DNA of 64,000 bases from Nocardia rhamnosiphila NBRC 108938 (lineage in GTDB: Bacteria > Actinomycetota > Actinomycetes > Mycobacteriales > Mycobacteriaceae). Within the stretch, counting starts at the first letter, position 1. Each line of letters opens with the position of its first letter. Both the position numbers and the translations under genes were made by a program. This document shows positions 16,628 to 25,010 of this stretch, piece after piece. The notes beneath the pieces are model-generated. The model was not told the DNA's origin, did no database searches, and worked only from the letters and a program-made list of their open reading frames with translations. Where the stretch lies: positions 1,674,001 through 1,738,000 of the forward strand of contig NZ_JOAJ01000001.1 in NCBI RefSeq assembly GCF_000720425.1, read 5' to 3'.

Positions 16628-18832
16628 TCAGGCGGGCGTCACCGACACCGGGACGCCGTTGAACACAGCGTTACCGGACGGGACATCCAGCACCGAATCG
16701 TCGGTCAGCGCATTGGCGTTGACGCCGGCGTGCTGCCGCGCCACCTGCTGAGAACTGGTCGCATGCCCCCAGCCGTGCGGCAGGCTCACCACTCCCGGCA
16801 TGATCGAATCGGTGGGCTCGATCGGCACCGTGACCGACCCGGCCGCGGATTTCACCAGCGCCCGCTCCCCCAGTCCGAGCCGGGCGATATCGTCGGGATG
16901 GATCTGCAGGGTGCAGCGATTCGTCCCGCCTACCAGCCGCGGCGCATTATGCATCCAGCTGTTGTTGGAACGCAGATGGCGGCGCCCGATCAGCACCATC
17001 TCCGCCGGCGCGGTCGCGAATCGGGCACGCAGGCGGTCGAGATCGGCCAGCAGCGCCGCCGGCGCCAGCTCTACCGTCCCCGAGGCGGTGCGCAGGACTT
17101 CGGCCAGGCGCGAACGCAGCGGACCGAGGTCGAGACCGTGCGGATTGTCCAGCAGGGTACGCAGATTCAGGTGCCCGCCGTTCCATTCGCCGTAGGGCCC
17201 CAGCCGCAGCATCAGGTCCAGACGCTGCTCGGTACTCGTACTACCGGTGAGCTCGTGCCGTCGCTGTTCGACACCCGCCTGCCGCAGCGTGGTATCGAGG
17301 ACGAGTTCGTCGAACGCGGCCAGCGGATCGTAATCCGTGGCCGGGTTGTGCGGCAGGCCGCTCACCGCCGCCGCCAGCCGGACATAGACCGCGGCCTCCG
17401 ACGGTCGGTCCCCCAGCGGCACCAGCGGCGGCGAGAACCGGGCGTAGTTGCGGACCGCGAACTGCAGCAGCGCGAAATCGTAGTGCGGGGACTGCACCGG
17501 ACGCGGCGGCGGCAGGATCACATCGGCGTGCCGGGTGGTCTCGTTGAGATAGCAATCCAGGCTCACCATGAAGTCCAGCCCGGCGAACGCCGCGTCCAGC
17601 CGAGCGCCGCTCGGCGCCGACAGCACCGGGTTGCCGGCCGCCGTGATCAGCGCCCGCACCTGCCCGTCGCCGGGGGTCGTGATCTCGTCGATCAGGGTGG
17701 CCACCGGCAGTTCACCCATCGACTCGGGCAGGTCGCGGACGCGACTGCGCCAGCGGCCCGGCCGGAACGGTTTGGTGCGCACGATCCCGCGGACCGCGGC
17801 CGTCGCGAACATGGCGCCGCCGGGAGTGTCGAGATTGCCGGTGAGCACGTTGATCACGTCCACCAGCCACTGGGTCACCGTGCCGAATTCGGCGGTGCAG
17901 GTGCCGATCCGGGCGTACACCACCGCGGTCGGAGCGGCCGCGAGTTCACGCGCGAGCCGGCGCACGGTCTCGGCGGGCACCCCCGTACGCGCGGCCACGG
18001 TCTCCGGATCGAATTCCGCGGCCGCGGCCCGCACCTCGTCCAGGCCCGCGACCGCGATACCGACGTCGGTCAGCCCCTCGGCGAAGAGCGTGTGCACGAT
18101 CCCGAACAGCAGATACGCGTCGGTGCCCGGCCGTACGAAGAGGTGCTCGTCGGCGCGGGCGGCCGTGCGGGTCCGGCGGGGATCCACCACGATCAGGCGG
18201 CCGCCCCGCGCCCGCAGCGCCTGCAATCGGCCCGGGAAGTCCGGCGCGGTACACAGGGAACCGTTCGACTCCAGAGGGTTGGCGCCCAGCATCAGCACGT
18301 AATCGGTGCGGTCCAGATCCGGGACCGGGACGGCGAGCGGATCCCCGAACATCAGCCCGCAGGCCACCTGTTTGGGCATCTGGTCGGCGGTGCTGGCGGA
18401 GAACACGTTCTTCGTCCCCAAGGCCCGGATCAGCGCCGGCGCGTACAGGGTTCCGGCGACGGTATGCGCATTGGGGTTGCCCAGATACAGCGCGATCGCC
18501 TGAGCGCCGTACTCGGCCCGGATCGCCGGGATGCGCGCGGCGATCAGATCGAATGCCTCCGCCCAGCCCACAGTCCGCCACGCGCCGGTGGCACGGTCCC
18601 GGACCATGGGTTCGGTGAGGCGATCGGGGTCGCCGTCGAGCTGCCCGAAACTGGCTCCTTTGGGGCACACGAAGCCCTTGCTGAACGGATCCAGCTTGTC
18701 ACCCCGCGCACCGGTCACCCGATCCTGTGAGTCGACGGTCAGCTCCAGACCGCAGGCCGCCTCACACAACGGGCAGGTGCGCAGCAGGTTCCGGACGGCG
18801 GTATCGGGTGCGGCGAGGTTCGGTGCGACCAT
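16628..18832 (-). CDS. Molybdopterin-dependent oxidoreductase with N-terminal [4Fe-4S] site
   Basis: A 734-residue DMSO-reductase-superfamily enzyme. Residues 15-60 carry the cluster motif CPLCEAACGLE followed by GFVCPKG. Then come the molybdopterin-binding regions: LYLGNPNAHTVAG, LMLGANPLESNGSL and RLIVVDPRRTRTAARADEHLFVRPGTDAY. The C-terminal domain includes GGTNRCTLQIHPDDIARLGL and VSLPHGWGH. There is no Tat signal, so it is probably cytoplasmic. It resembles the formate-dehydrogenase/BisC-like alpha subunits common in actinobacteria; no small subunits are nearby, so the electron partner and substrate are unknown. ATG 18832 is the first start before the cluster motif. Confidence 0.87.
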   Translation of the reverse strand: MVAPNLAAPDTAVRNLLRTCPLCEAACGLELTVDSQDRVTGARGDKLDPFSKGFVCPKGASFGQLDGDPDRLTEPMVRDRATGAWRTVGWAEAFDLIAARIPAIRAEYGAQAIALYLGNPNAHTVAGTLYAPALIRALGTKNVFSASTADQMPKQVACGLMFGDPLAVPVPDLDRTDYVLMLGANPLESNGSLCTAPDFPGRLQALRARGGRLIVVDPRRTRTAARADEHLFVRPGTDAYLLFGIVHTLFAEGLTDVGIAVAGLDEVRAAAAEFDPETVAARTGVPAETVRRLARELAAAPTAVVYARIGTCTAEFGTVTQWLVDVINVLTGNLDTPGGAMFATAAVRGIVRTKPFRPGRWRSRVRDLPESMGELPVATLIDEITTPGDGQVRALITAAGNPVLSAPSGARLDAAFAGLDFMVSLDCYLNETTRHADVILPPPRPVQSPHYDFALLQFAVRNYARFSPPLVPLGDRPSEAAVYVRLAAAVSGLPHNPATDYDPLAAFDELVLDTTLRQAGVEQRRHELTGSTSTEQRLDLMLRLGPYGEWNGGHLNLRTLLDNPHGLDLGPLRSRLAEVLRTASGTVELAPAALLADLDRLRARFATAPAEMVLIGRRHLRSNNSWMHNAPRLVGGTNRCTLQIHPDDIARLGLGERALVKSAAGSVTVPIEPTDSIMPGVVSLPHGWGHATSSQQVARQHAGVNANALTDDSVLDVPSGNAVFNGVPVSVTPA

Positions 18833-18914
18833 TCCACCATCATCACTCTTTGAGACACCGGGCAAAAGGTGTATTGAGAGAATTCGAATAGATCTGTCGC
18901 AAGTGCGGCCCGGG

Positions 18915-20003
18915 TCACCAGAGCCCCGGGCCCGCCGATCCGGAGGCGCCTTCGAGGGGCACCACCACACCTTTCGCCGCCGATTCGCGGGCCGCCTCGA
19001 GGACCCGCAGGCCCGCCAGGGCGTCGGCGGGGTCGACCGGTACCGGCGCACCATCCAGGACGGCGGTGGCCACGGCCGCATAGAAGGCGGGGTAATCGCC
19101 GGGCAGGGTCGCGTACGGTGCCGGGTTGTCACCGGCACCGAGCACACCGAAATCCGCTTCGTCGGCCTCTCCCCACGGAGTCCCGTCGCCCGGGCGGTGT
19201 CCGGCGCGCAGCGCCGCCTCCTGAGGGTCCAGTCCGTGCACCTCGTAGCCTGCGCGGTCCCCGAGGACCCGGAAGCGGGGGCCCAGTAGCGGGGCCACCG
19301 CGCTCGCCCACAGGTGGGAGTGCACACCGCCGGTATGGGTCAGGGCGAGGAACATATCGTCGTCGGTGCTGACCCCGGGGCGGCGCCGGGCCAGTTCGCA
19401 GTAGACGCTCGCGACCGGGCCGAACAGGGTGAGCGCCTGATCCACGAGGTGACTGCCCAGGTCGTACAGAATGCCGGCGGCGTCGGCCGGGCCGCCCAGT
19501 TCGCGCCAGCCGCCCTTGGGCACCGGACGCCAGCGCTCGAACCGCGATTCGAACCGGCGCACCGGGCCCAGCGCGTCCTCGGCCACCAGCCGGCGCACCG
19601 TCCGGAAATCGCCGTCCCAGCGCCGGTTCTGGAAAACGGTCAGCACTCCCCCGGTGTCCCGGGCGTAGCGCAGCAGATCCTCGGCTTCCGCGGCGGTCAC
19701 GGCGAAGGGTTTGTCGACCACCACCGCCGCCCCGGCCGCGAGCGCCCGCCGGGCCAGTTCGGCGTGCACGCGGTTGGGTGCGGCGACCACGACCACATCG
19801 ATCCCGGACATATCGGCGAAAAGACTGTCGGTATCGGGCAGTACGCGCACCCCGGGGTACTCCTGTCGCGCCTGCTCCGCCCGCTGCGCCGAGCCGGTCA
19901 CCACCGCGGCCGGCCGGAGCCGGGGTTCGGCGGCGACGAGCGGAGCGTGGAACACCGCCCCGGCCAGCCCGTACCCGATGATGGCGACTCCGAGACTGCT
20001 CAT
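18915..20003 (-). CDS. Gfo/Idh/MocA-family oxidoreductase
   Basis: A 362-residue NAD(P)-dependent dehydrogenase. The Rossmann motif is VAIIGYGLAGAVFHAPL at the N-terminus, then VVVVAAPNRVHAELARRALAAG and the catalytic-lysine motif VVVDKPFAVT near residue 97. The C-terminal alpha/beta domain contains GGPADAAGILYDLGSHLVDQAL, with the conserved D-x-G-x-H. Members act on sugars, inositols or related alcohols; the substrate here is not evident. It lies between the YjbQ gene (28 bp) and the molybdopterin oxidoreductase (82 bp), all on the minus strand, so it may be read in one transcript with them. Confidence 0.9.
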   Translation of the reverse strand: MSSLGVAIIGYGLAGAVFHAPLVAAEPRLRPAAVVTGSAQRAEQARQEYPGVRVLPDTDSLFADMSGIDVVVVAAPNRVHAELARRALAAGAAVVVDKPFAVTAAEAEDLLRYARDTGGVLTVFQNRRWDGDFRTVRRLVAEDALGPVRRFESRFERWRPVPKGGWRELGGPADAAGILYDLGSHLVDQALTLFGPVASVYCELARRRPGVSTDDDMFLALTHTGGVHSHLWASAVAPLLGPRFRVLGDRAGYEVHGLDPQEAALRAGHRPGDGTPWGEADEADFGVLGAGDNPAPYATLPGDYPAFYAAVATAVLDGAPVPVDPADALAGLRVLEAARESAAKGVVVPLEGASGSAGPGLW

Positions 20004-20031
20004 ACCCGCCGACGTTACCCGGCGAGCGCGT

Positions 20032-20445
20032 TCATCCCGCGGAGGTCAAGAACGACAACCGCACCTCACGATCCGGATTGTCGATATTGATATCGACCAG
20101 CGCGATGGACTGCCAGGTGCCCAGTGCCGGTTCACCGTCCAGGACCGGAACGGTCGCGTACGGGGCGATGAGGGCGGGCATCACATGAGAACGGCCGTGT
20201 CCGGGCGATCCGTGCGCGTGCCGCCACCGGTCGTCGGCCGGGAGCAGGTCACGCAAGGCGGCCAGCAGATCGTCGTCACTGTGGGCGCCCAGTTCCAGGA
20301 TCGCGATCCCGGCGGTGGCGTGCGGAACGAAGAGGTGCAGGAGACCGTCGCCGCCGGCGTCGTTCACGAACGCCCGGCACTGCGGGGTGATGTCATGAAC
20401 CACTTCGCTGCGGCCGGTGTGCACCGCGATCACTGTGCTGCGCAT
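20032..20445 (-). CDS. YjbQ/UPF0047-family protein
   Basis: A 137-residue protein of the YjbQ family, reported to have weak thiamine-phosphate-synthase activity. The family signature is present: GLLHLFVPHATAGIAILE, the HAHGSPGHGRSHVMPALI block with several metal-ligand histidines, and WQSIALVDIN near the end. ATG 20445 gives the usual family length; the longer frame to 20541 overlaps the sirtuin gene and reads as non-coding. Only 11 bp separate it from the sirtuin stop, so the two are almost surely co-transcribed. Physiological role unknown. Confidence 0.9.
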   Translation of the reverse strand: MRSTVIAVHTGRSEVVHDITPQCRAFVNDAGGDGLLHLFVPHATAGIAILELGAHSDDDLLAALRDLLPADDRWRHAHGSPGHGRSHVMPALIAPYATVPVLDGEPALGTWQSIALVDINIDNPDREVRLSFLTSAG

Positions 20446-20456
20446 ATCCGGGCAGC

Positions 20457-21359
20457 CTACGCGGGCCCGGCCGGACCGGCCGCGGGACGCGCGCCACGGA
20501 TCCGGTAGCGCTCGGCCAGTCCGGACAGTACCGGTGAGCATCCGGCGTCCAGCCGCCGGTCGGCGAGGCCGTCGCTACGGGTGGCGCCGCGGTTCACGAT
20601 CACCACCGTGCCGCCGTCGCGGGCGACCCGGTGTACGAAACGACGACCGGACAGCACGGTCAGGCTGGATCCGGCCACCAGGATCACGTCCGCCGCGTCC
20701 ACCATTTCGTAGGCGGCCGCGACCCGTTCGGGCGGCACACTCTCTCCGAAGTAGACGATATCGGGCTTCCACATCCCGCCGCACCGCGCACAATCCACCA
20801 TGCGGAAACCGCTGGTGTCCTCGACCACCGCGTCGGCGTCGGGAGCCACTTCCAGCCCGGTCACCGAGGCGGACGCGAAGCCCGGATTGGCCTGCTCCAG
20901 CTGTTCGGCCAGCGCCATCCGGGAAATGCGCGCTCCGCAACCCAGGCAGCGCACCTGGGCATAGCTGCCGTGCAGGTCGATCACCCGGCGGCTGCCCGCC
21001 TTGGTGTGCAGCAGATCGACGTTCTGGGTGATCACGCCGGTGACCGTGCCCCGGCGCTCCAATTCGGCCAGTGCCCGGTGGCCGGCATTGGGACGGGCGG
21101 CGTCCATGTACCGCCAGCCCACATGATTACGCGCCCAATAACGCTGCCGGAACACCGGATCGCCGACGAACTGCTGGTAGGTCATCGGCGTCCGTGGTGG
21201 GGCATCCGGTCCGCGGTAGTCGGGGATACCACTGTCGGTGGAGATCCCCGCGCCGGTGAGCACGACCGTGGACCGATCGCCGATCAGCTCGACGAGATCG
21301 TCGAGGGCATCGGACCGGGCGTCCGGGCGCGGCGGGGTGAGCAGTGCCGTTTCGGGCAT
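20457..21359 (-). CDS. NAD-dependent sirtuin protein deacylase
   Basis: A 300-residue Sir2-family enzyme that removes acyl groups from protein lysines using NAD+. The NAD-binding GAGISTDSGIPDYRG is near residue 37, QNVDLLH and the catalytic histidine HGS follow, and a zinc site is formed by CLGCGA and CARCGG. The closing motifs are PDIVYFGE and GSSLTV. The zinc pairs are separated by a longer insert than in short bacterial CobB, a form common in actinobacteria and similar to SIRT4-like class II enzymes. ATG 21359 is chosen. It lies between a 76-residue gene (55 bp upstream) and yjbQ (11 bp downstream). Confidence 0.93.
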   Translation of the reverse strand: MPETALLTPPRPDARSDALDDLVELIGDRSTVVLTGAGISTDSGIPDYRGPDAPPRTPMTYQQFVGDPVFRQRYWARNHVGWRYMDAARPNAGHRALAELERRGTVTGVITQNVDLLHTKAGSRRVIDLHGSYAQVRCLGCGARISRMALAEQLEQANPGFASASVTGLEVAPDADAVVEDTSGFRMVDCARCGGMWKPDIVYFGESVPPERVAAAYEMVDAADVILVAGSSLTVLSGRRFVHRVARDGGTVVIVNRGATRSDGLADRRLDAGCSPVLSGLAERYRIRGARPAAGPAGPA

Positions 21360-21414
21360 GCCCCGAGCGTACGTGCCGGTCCGGCCCCACTCACCCGGGG
21401 CCGGAGAGCACCGG

Positions 21415-21645
21415 TCAGGTCTGGACGCCGGCGAGTTTGCCCGCTTCCGCATCGAGACCGAGCATGGCCAGCAGATTGCGGCAGTCGGCGGCATCGGTGG
21501 AGTGGCCGGCCACGATCCGGGCCGCCACGGCGCTGCGGCGGGCGGCCTCGGCGCGTTCGGCACTGCGGATTTCGGCGAATTCGGCCAGATCGGCCTCGGG
21601 AAGATCGTGTTCGACGGCGGTGGGACGGCTGGATATGCCAGGCAT
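21415..21645 (-). CDS. Small conserved-looking acidic/helical protein, unknown function
   Basis: A 76-residue protein starting at ATG 21645, which has GGAGA six bases upstream (strong for this genome). It is mostly helical and charged (LAEFAEIRSAERAEAARRSA) and ends with an apolar helix (CRNLLAMLGLDAEAG). A single cysteine precedes the LLAMLGL segment. No membrane segment or known DNA-binding motif is seen. It leads the sirtuin-yjbQ transcript, so a regulatory or accessory role is possible, but no function is assigned. Confidence 0.65.
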   Translation of the reverse strand: MPGISSRPTAVEHDLPEADLAEFAEIRSAERAEAARRSAVAARIVAGHSTDAADCRNLLAMLGLDAEAGKLAGVQT

Positions 21646-22083
21646 GGGTCTCCTTCGAGTTGTCCGAAGCCTACGCCGAGGGCCGGTGACGCACAGCACA
21701 ACCGAAAACTCGAGCCGGCCGCGGGAACACTCCCGCTCCGGACCCCATCACCTGCGCCGACCAGGACACGGACCGGTGTCACGGCCACCGCGCCGGACAT
21801 CGGAACCCAGAACAGTTGGGCGCCATCGGCAACCGGAAACGACATGCCGAACGATTGCCGGAATCGATAGCCGATCATCGGGTAATGTGCTCCAGGTCAT
21901 AACGCGGCCGAGGGGACGCCGTCGCGTCGATTCGGTGTCACAGGTGCGCCGATGTCCTTTTTGCGGCCCTTGTTTTTTATGACATAACTCCTCTAAATTC
22001 ACCTCCTGCACGTTCACCAATTTGGAATGCTCGTGTTCCGCTGTTGCGGGGGCGGGATTCCACCCCAGCGAGGAGGTTCACCG
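21646..22083. other. Intergenic region with an AT-rich pocket, upstream of the MHYT gene
   Basis: This 438-bp divergent region holds an unusually AT-rich stretch (about 21955-22027) in a genome near 70% GC. On the plus strand an imperfect dyad TCGGTG...CGCCGA (about 21930-21950) is followed by a short T-run, resembling an intrinsic terminator or attenuator in the leader of the MHYT gene. No gene was recognised. Confidence 0.35.
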
Positions 22084-22851
22084 GTGGAGATCGACCACTT
22101 CAGCCATGGCTGGCTCACCCCCGTGGTCGCATACGTCATGTCGTTCACCGGATCGTTGCTCGCGCTACGGTGCATGAGCCGCGTACACAGTGGATCACCG
22201 TTCGACGGCTGGCTCATCGCGGCATCGGTCGCCCTCGGCGGCACGGGCATCTGGGTGATGCACTTCATCGCCATGCTGGGTTTCCGGATCGACGGCGCCG
22301 CGATCCGGTATGACGTACCCGTCACTTTGGTCAGCGCCGTGATCGCCATGGTCGTGGTCTGGCTCGGACTGTGCCTGGCCCAGCGGCGCCGGCTGGGCGG
22401 CCAGAGCCTGCTGGTCGGCGGCGTGGTCACCGGGATCGGTGTGGGCGCGATGCACTACGCCGGTATGTACGCCATGAAGACCGATGTGGAGATCGGTTAC
22501 GAGTGGTCGACCGTGGCGTTGTCCATGGTGATCGCGGTGATCGCCGCGACCGCCGCGCTCTGGTTCACCCTCAATGTGCGCGGCACGCTGGCCACCGTCG
22601 GCGCCGCCCTGGTGATGGGCGTCGCCGTGGCCGGTATGCACTACACCGGTATGTACGCCATGCACCTGGGCGAACAGCACCATATGACGCCCACCGGCGC
22701 CGGCGCCGCGCAGCTGCTGACCCCGCTGATCGTCGGCGTCAGCCTGCTGACCGTGGGCATGCTGTTCCACCTGGGCCTGACCGAGGTGAGCGGCGGCGCG
22801 GCCCTTACGCGCCGCCCCGCCGCCGACAATTACTGGCCCACCCGCGACTGA
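22084..22851 (+). CDS. Stand-alone MHYT-domain integral membrane sensor
   Basis: A 255-residue polytopic protein, about seven helices. It carries three MHYT-type motifs, MHFIAM, MHYAGM and MHYTGM, spaced about 60 residues apart in successive helices; MHYT domains are proposed to bind copper and sense O2, CO or NO. The usual cytoplasmic GGDEF/EAL output domains are missing and the protein ends with a short polar tail. It must therefore signal through a partner or act as a membrane metal protein. GTG 22084 has GGAGG (22072-22076) seven bases upstream, which fixes the start; the longer frame to 22027 has no such site. Confidence 0.9.
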   Translation: MEIDHFSHGWLTPVVAYVMSFTGSLLALRCMSRVHSGSPFDGWLIAASVALGGTGIWVMHFIAMLGFRIDGAAIRYDVPVTLVSAVIAMVVVWLGLCLAQRRRLGGQSLLVGGVVTGIGVGAMHYAGMYAMKTDVEIGYEWSTVALSMVIAVIAATAALWFTLNVRGTLATVGAALVMGVAVAGMHYTGMYAMHLGEQHHMTPTGAGAAQLLTPLIVGVSLLTVGMLFHLGLTEVSGGAALTRRPAADNYWPTRD

Positions 22852-22957
22852 CCGGAAGTCGTCCACATCGCGGCATTTCCGGCCGATTGCCCGAAATGCG
22901 TCACTGTGACACGACCCGTGCCGGATCCGCTGCCGTCTCCCCCGATAGCATCAGGGG

Positions 22958-24025
22958 GTGCGGCAGCGGATCATCCTGGACGTGGACACCGGCGTGGACG
23001 ATTCCCTCGCCCTGCTCTATCTGCTCGCCAGCCCGGACGCCGAGATCATGGGGATCGCCTCCACCGCCGGCAATGTGCCCGCGGCCCAGGTCGCGATCAA
23101 TAATCTGGCCTGGCTCGAGCTGGCCCGGGCCCCGGAGATCGAGGTGACCCTCGGGGCGGCCGAACCGCTCGAGATCCCCTTGCGCACCACCGAGGACACC
23201 CACGGACCGCACGGCGTCGGCTACGCCGAGCTCCCCGCCCCGACACGGCGCATCTCCGATCGCAGCGCGGCGCGGATGTGGGTGGATCTGGTACGCCGCC
23301 ATCCCGGGGAGCTGACCGGGCTGTGCACCGGGCCGCTCACCAATCTCGCCCTCGCCCTGCGCGAGGAACCCGAGCTGCCCCGGTTGCTGCGCCGGCTCGT
23401 GATCATGGGCGGGGCGTTCGACCATCCCGGCAACACCACACCGACCAACGAGTGGAACATCCACGTCGACCCCGAGGCCGCGAAGATCGTCTTCGACGCC
23501 TTCTCCACCGCCCCGCCGGACCGCCGTCCGCTGGTCTGCGCCCTCGATATCACCGAAACCATCGAGATGCGGCCCGCCCACCTGATCAGACTGGCCGAAC
23601 GGGCCGGTAGTCATCCGATCGAGAAGGTATCGCCCACCGACCCGCCCACCGCGCGTTCGGCGGCAAGCAATCCGATCATCCGATACCTGACCGACGCGGT
23701 CCGCTTCTACTTCGATTTCCACCACGGGTACGACCTCGGCTATCTGGCCCATATGCACGACCCGTTCGCGGCCGCGGTGGCCCTGGACCCGGCGCTGGCG
23801 CGCACCCGGCCCGCCACCGTGGACGTCGAGCTCACGGGCACACTCACGCGAGGCGCGACCATCGCCGACCGGGCCGGGATGTGGGGGCGTCCGCCCAACG
23901 CCGATATCGTCGTCGGCACCGACCCCGTGCGTTTCTTCGATCGCATGATCGCCCGGATCGGCGATCACGCGCGCACCGTGTATCCCGGCGAGCCGGTCGG
24001 CGAGCCCATCGCCCGGCGGCGATGA
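22958..24025 (+). CDS. Inosine-uridine-preferring nucleoside hydrolase family protein
   Basis: A 355-residue enzyme cleaving the N-glycosidic bond of ribonucleosides. The Ca2+-binding signature ILDVDTGVDDSLAL is at the N-terminus; LCTGPLTNLALAL, VIMGGAFDHPGN, TNEWNIHVDPEAA and MHDPFAAAVALDP supply the remaining metal and ribose contacts, including the DPxAA motif. It resembles Rv3393 (IunH). GTG 22958 follows TAGCAT (22946-22951) by six bases and may be leaderless. The next gene, a metal-dependent hydrolase, starts 42 bp later with its own ribosome site, so the two may share a salvage or detoxification transcript. Confidence 0.92.
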   Translation: MRQRIILDVDTGVDDSLALLYLLASPDAEIMGIASTAGNVPAAQVAINNLAWLELARAPEIEVTLGAAEPLEIPLRTTEDTHGPHGVGYAELPAPTRRISDRSAARMWVDLVRRHPGELTGLCTGPLTNLALALREEPELPRLLRRLVIMGGAFDHPGNTTPTNEWNIHVDPEAAKIVFDAFSTAPPDRRPLVCALDITETIEMRPAHLIRLAERAGSHPIEKVSPTDPPTARSAASNPIIRYLTDAVRFYFDFHHGYDLGYLAHMHDPFAAAVALDPALARTRPATVDVELTGTLTRGATIADRAGMWGRPPNADIVVGTDPVRFFDRMIARIGDHARTVYPGEPVGEPIARRR

Positions 24026-24067
24026 CATTCCGGCCGCTCCCGCCCGACCCGATCGAGAGGTACGAAC

Positions 24068-24970
24068 GTGAACTCTTCCGGTGCACATGAGGTTCCGGCC
24101 GACGAGGCGTATCTGGCGGAGTTCCGGCAGCGGCTGGGTCTGCCGGGAATGATCGATGTGCACACCCATTTCATGCCGCACCGGGTGCTGCGCAAGGTCT
24201 GGGCGTATTTCGACGAAGCCGGTCCGCTCACCGGGCGCCCCTGGCCGATCACCTATCGCGCCGACGAACCCGTCCGGCTGGAGACGCTGCGCCGCTTCGG
24301 GATTCGCGCGTTCACCGCACTGGTGTACCCGCATCGGCCCGAGATGGCGGCATGGCTGAACGAGTGGACCGCGAAATTCGCGGCCGAAGTGCCGGAATGC
24401 CTGCACACCGCCACGTTCTACCCCGAGCCGAGTGCGGCGGGCTACGTGGCGGCGGCGGTGGACCAGGGTGCGCAAGTGTTCAAGTCGCATATCCAGGTCG
24501 GCGCCTACGACCCCCGTGACCCGCTGCTCGACCCGGTCTGGGGCCTCCTCGAGGACGCCGGCGTACCCACCGTCATCCACTGCGGTTCCGGCCCGGCGCC
24601 CGGCGCGTTCACCGGACCCGAGCCGGTCGCCGAGGTGCTGCGGCGGTTTCCGCGCCTGCCCCTGATCGTGGCGCATATGGGCATGCCCGAATACCGCGAC
24701 TTCCTCGACCTCGCCGACCGGCATTCCGGCGTTTCGCTGGACACCACCATGGCGTTCACCGATTTCACCGAATCCGACGTCCCGTTCCCGGTGGCCGACC
24801 GCCACCGTTTGCTCGACCACGGCGACCGGATCATGTTCGGTAGCGATTTCCCGAACATCCCGTACCCGTACCGGCACGCCGTCCAGGCCCTGGAACGGCT
24901 CGAGCTGGGCGACGACTGGTTACGCCGGGTCTGCTATCGCAATGCCGCCGACCGGTTCGGCCTGCCCTGA
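24068..24970 (+). CDS. Amidohydrolase-2 family (ACMSD-like) metal-dependent hydrolase
   Basis: A 300-residue TIM-barrel hydrolase. It has the metal motif GMIDVHTHFMPH near residue 27, PTVIHCGSG and LIVAHMGMPEYRDF in the middle, and the C-terminal metal-ligand motif MFGSDFPNIPYPY. These are typical of the amidohydrolase-2 family of decarboxylases and lactonases. GTG 24068 has GAGAGG (24055-24060) at good spacing. It follows the nucleoside hydrolase by 42 bp on the same strand and converges with the flavin monooxygenase gene. Substrate not evident. Confidence 0.9.
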   Translation: MNSSGAHEVPADEAYLAEFRQRLGLPGMIDVHTHFMPHRVLRKVWAYFDEAGPLTGRPWPITYRADEPVRLETLRRFGIRAFTALVYPHRPEMAAWLNEWTAKFAAEVPECLHTATFYPEPSAAGYVAAAVDQGAQVFKSHIQVGAYDPRDPLLDPVWGLLEDAGVPTVIHCGSGPAPGAFTGPEPVAEVLRRFPRLPLIVAHMGMPEYRDFLDLADRHSGVSLDTTMAFTDFTESDVPFPVADRHRLLDHGDRIMFGSDFPNIPYPYRHAVQALERLELGDDWLRRVCYRNAADRFGLP

Positions 24971-25010
24971 GGAAGATCTCGGCAGCGGCCGGCGCCGATG
25001 CGGTCCGGTG

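Noticed and set aside
22901..24877. 658-codon minus-strand frame over the nucleoside hydrolase and amidohydrolase genes
   Set aside because: It spans two real genes on the other strand and shows no domain.
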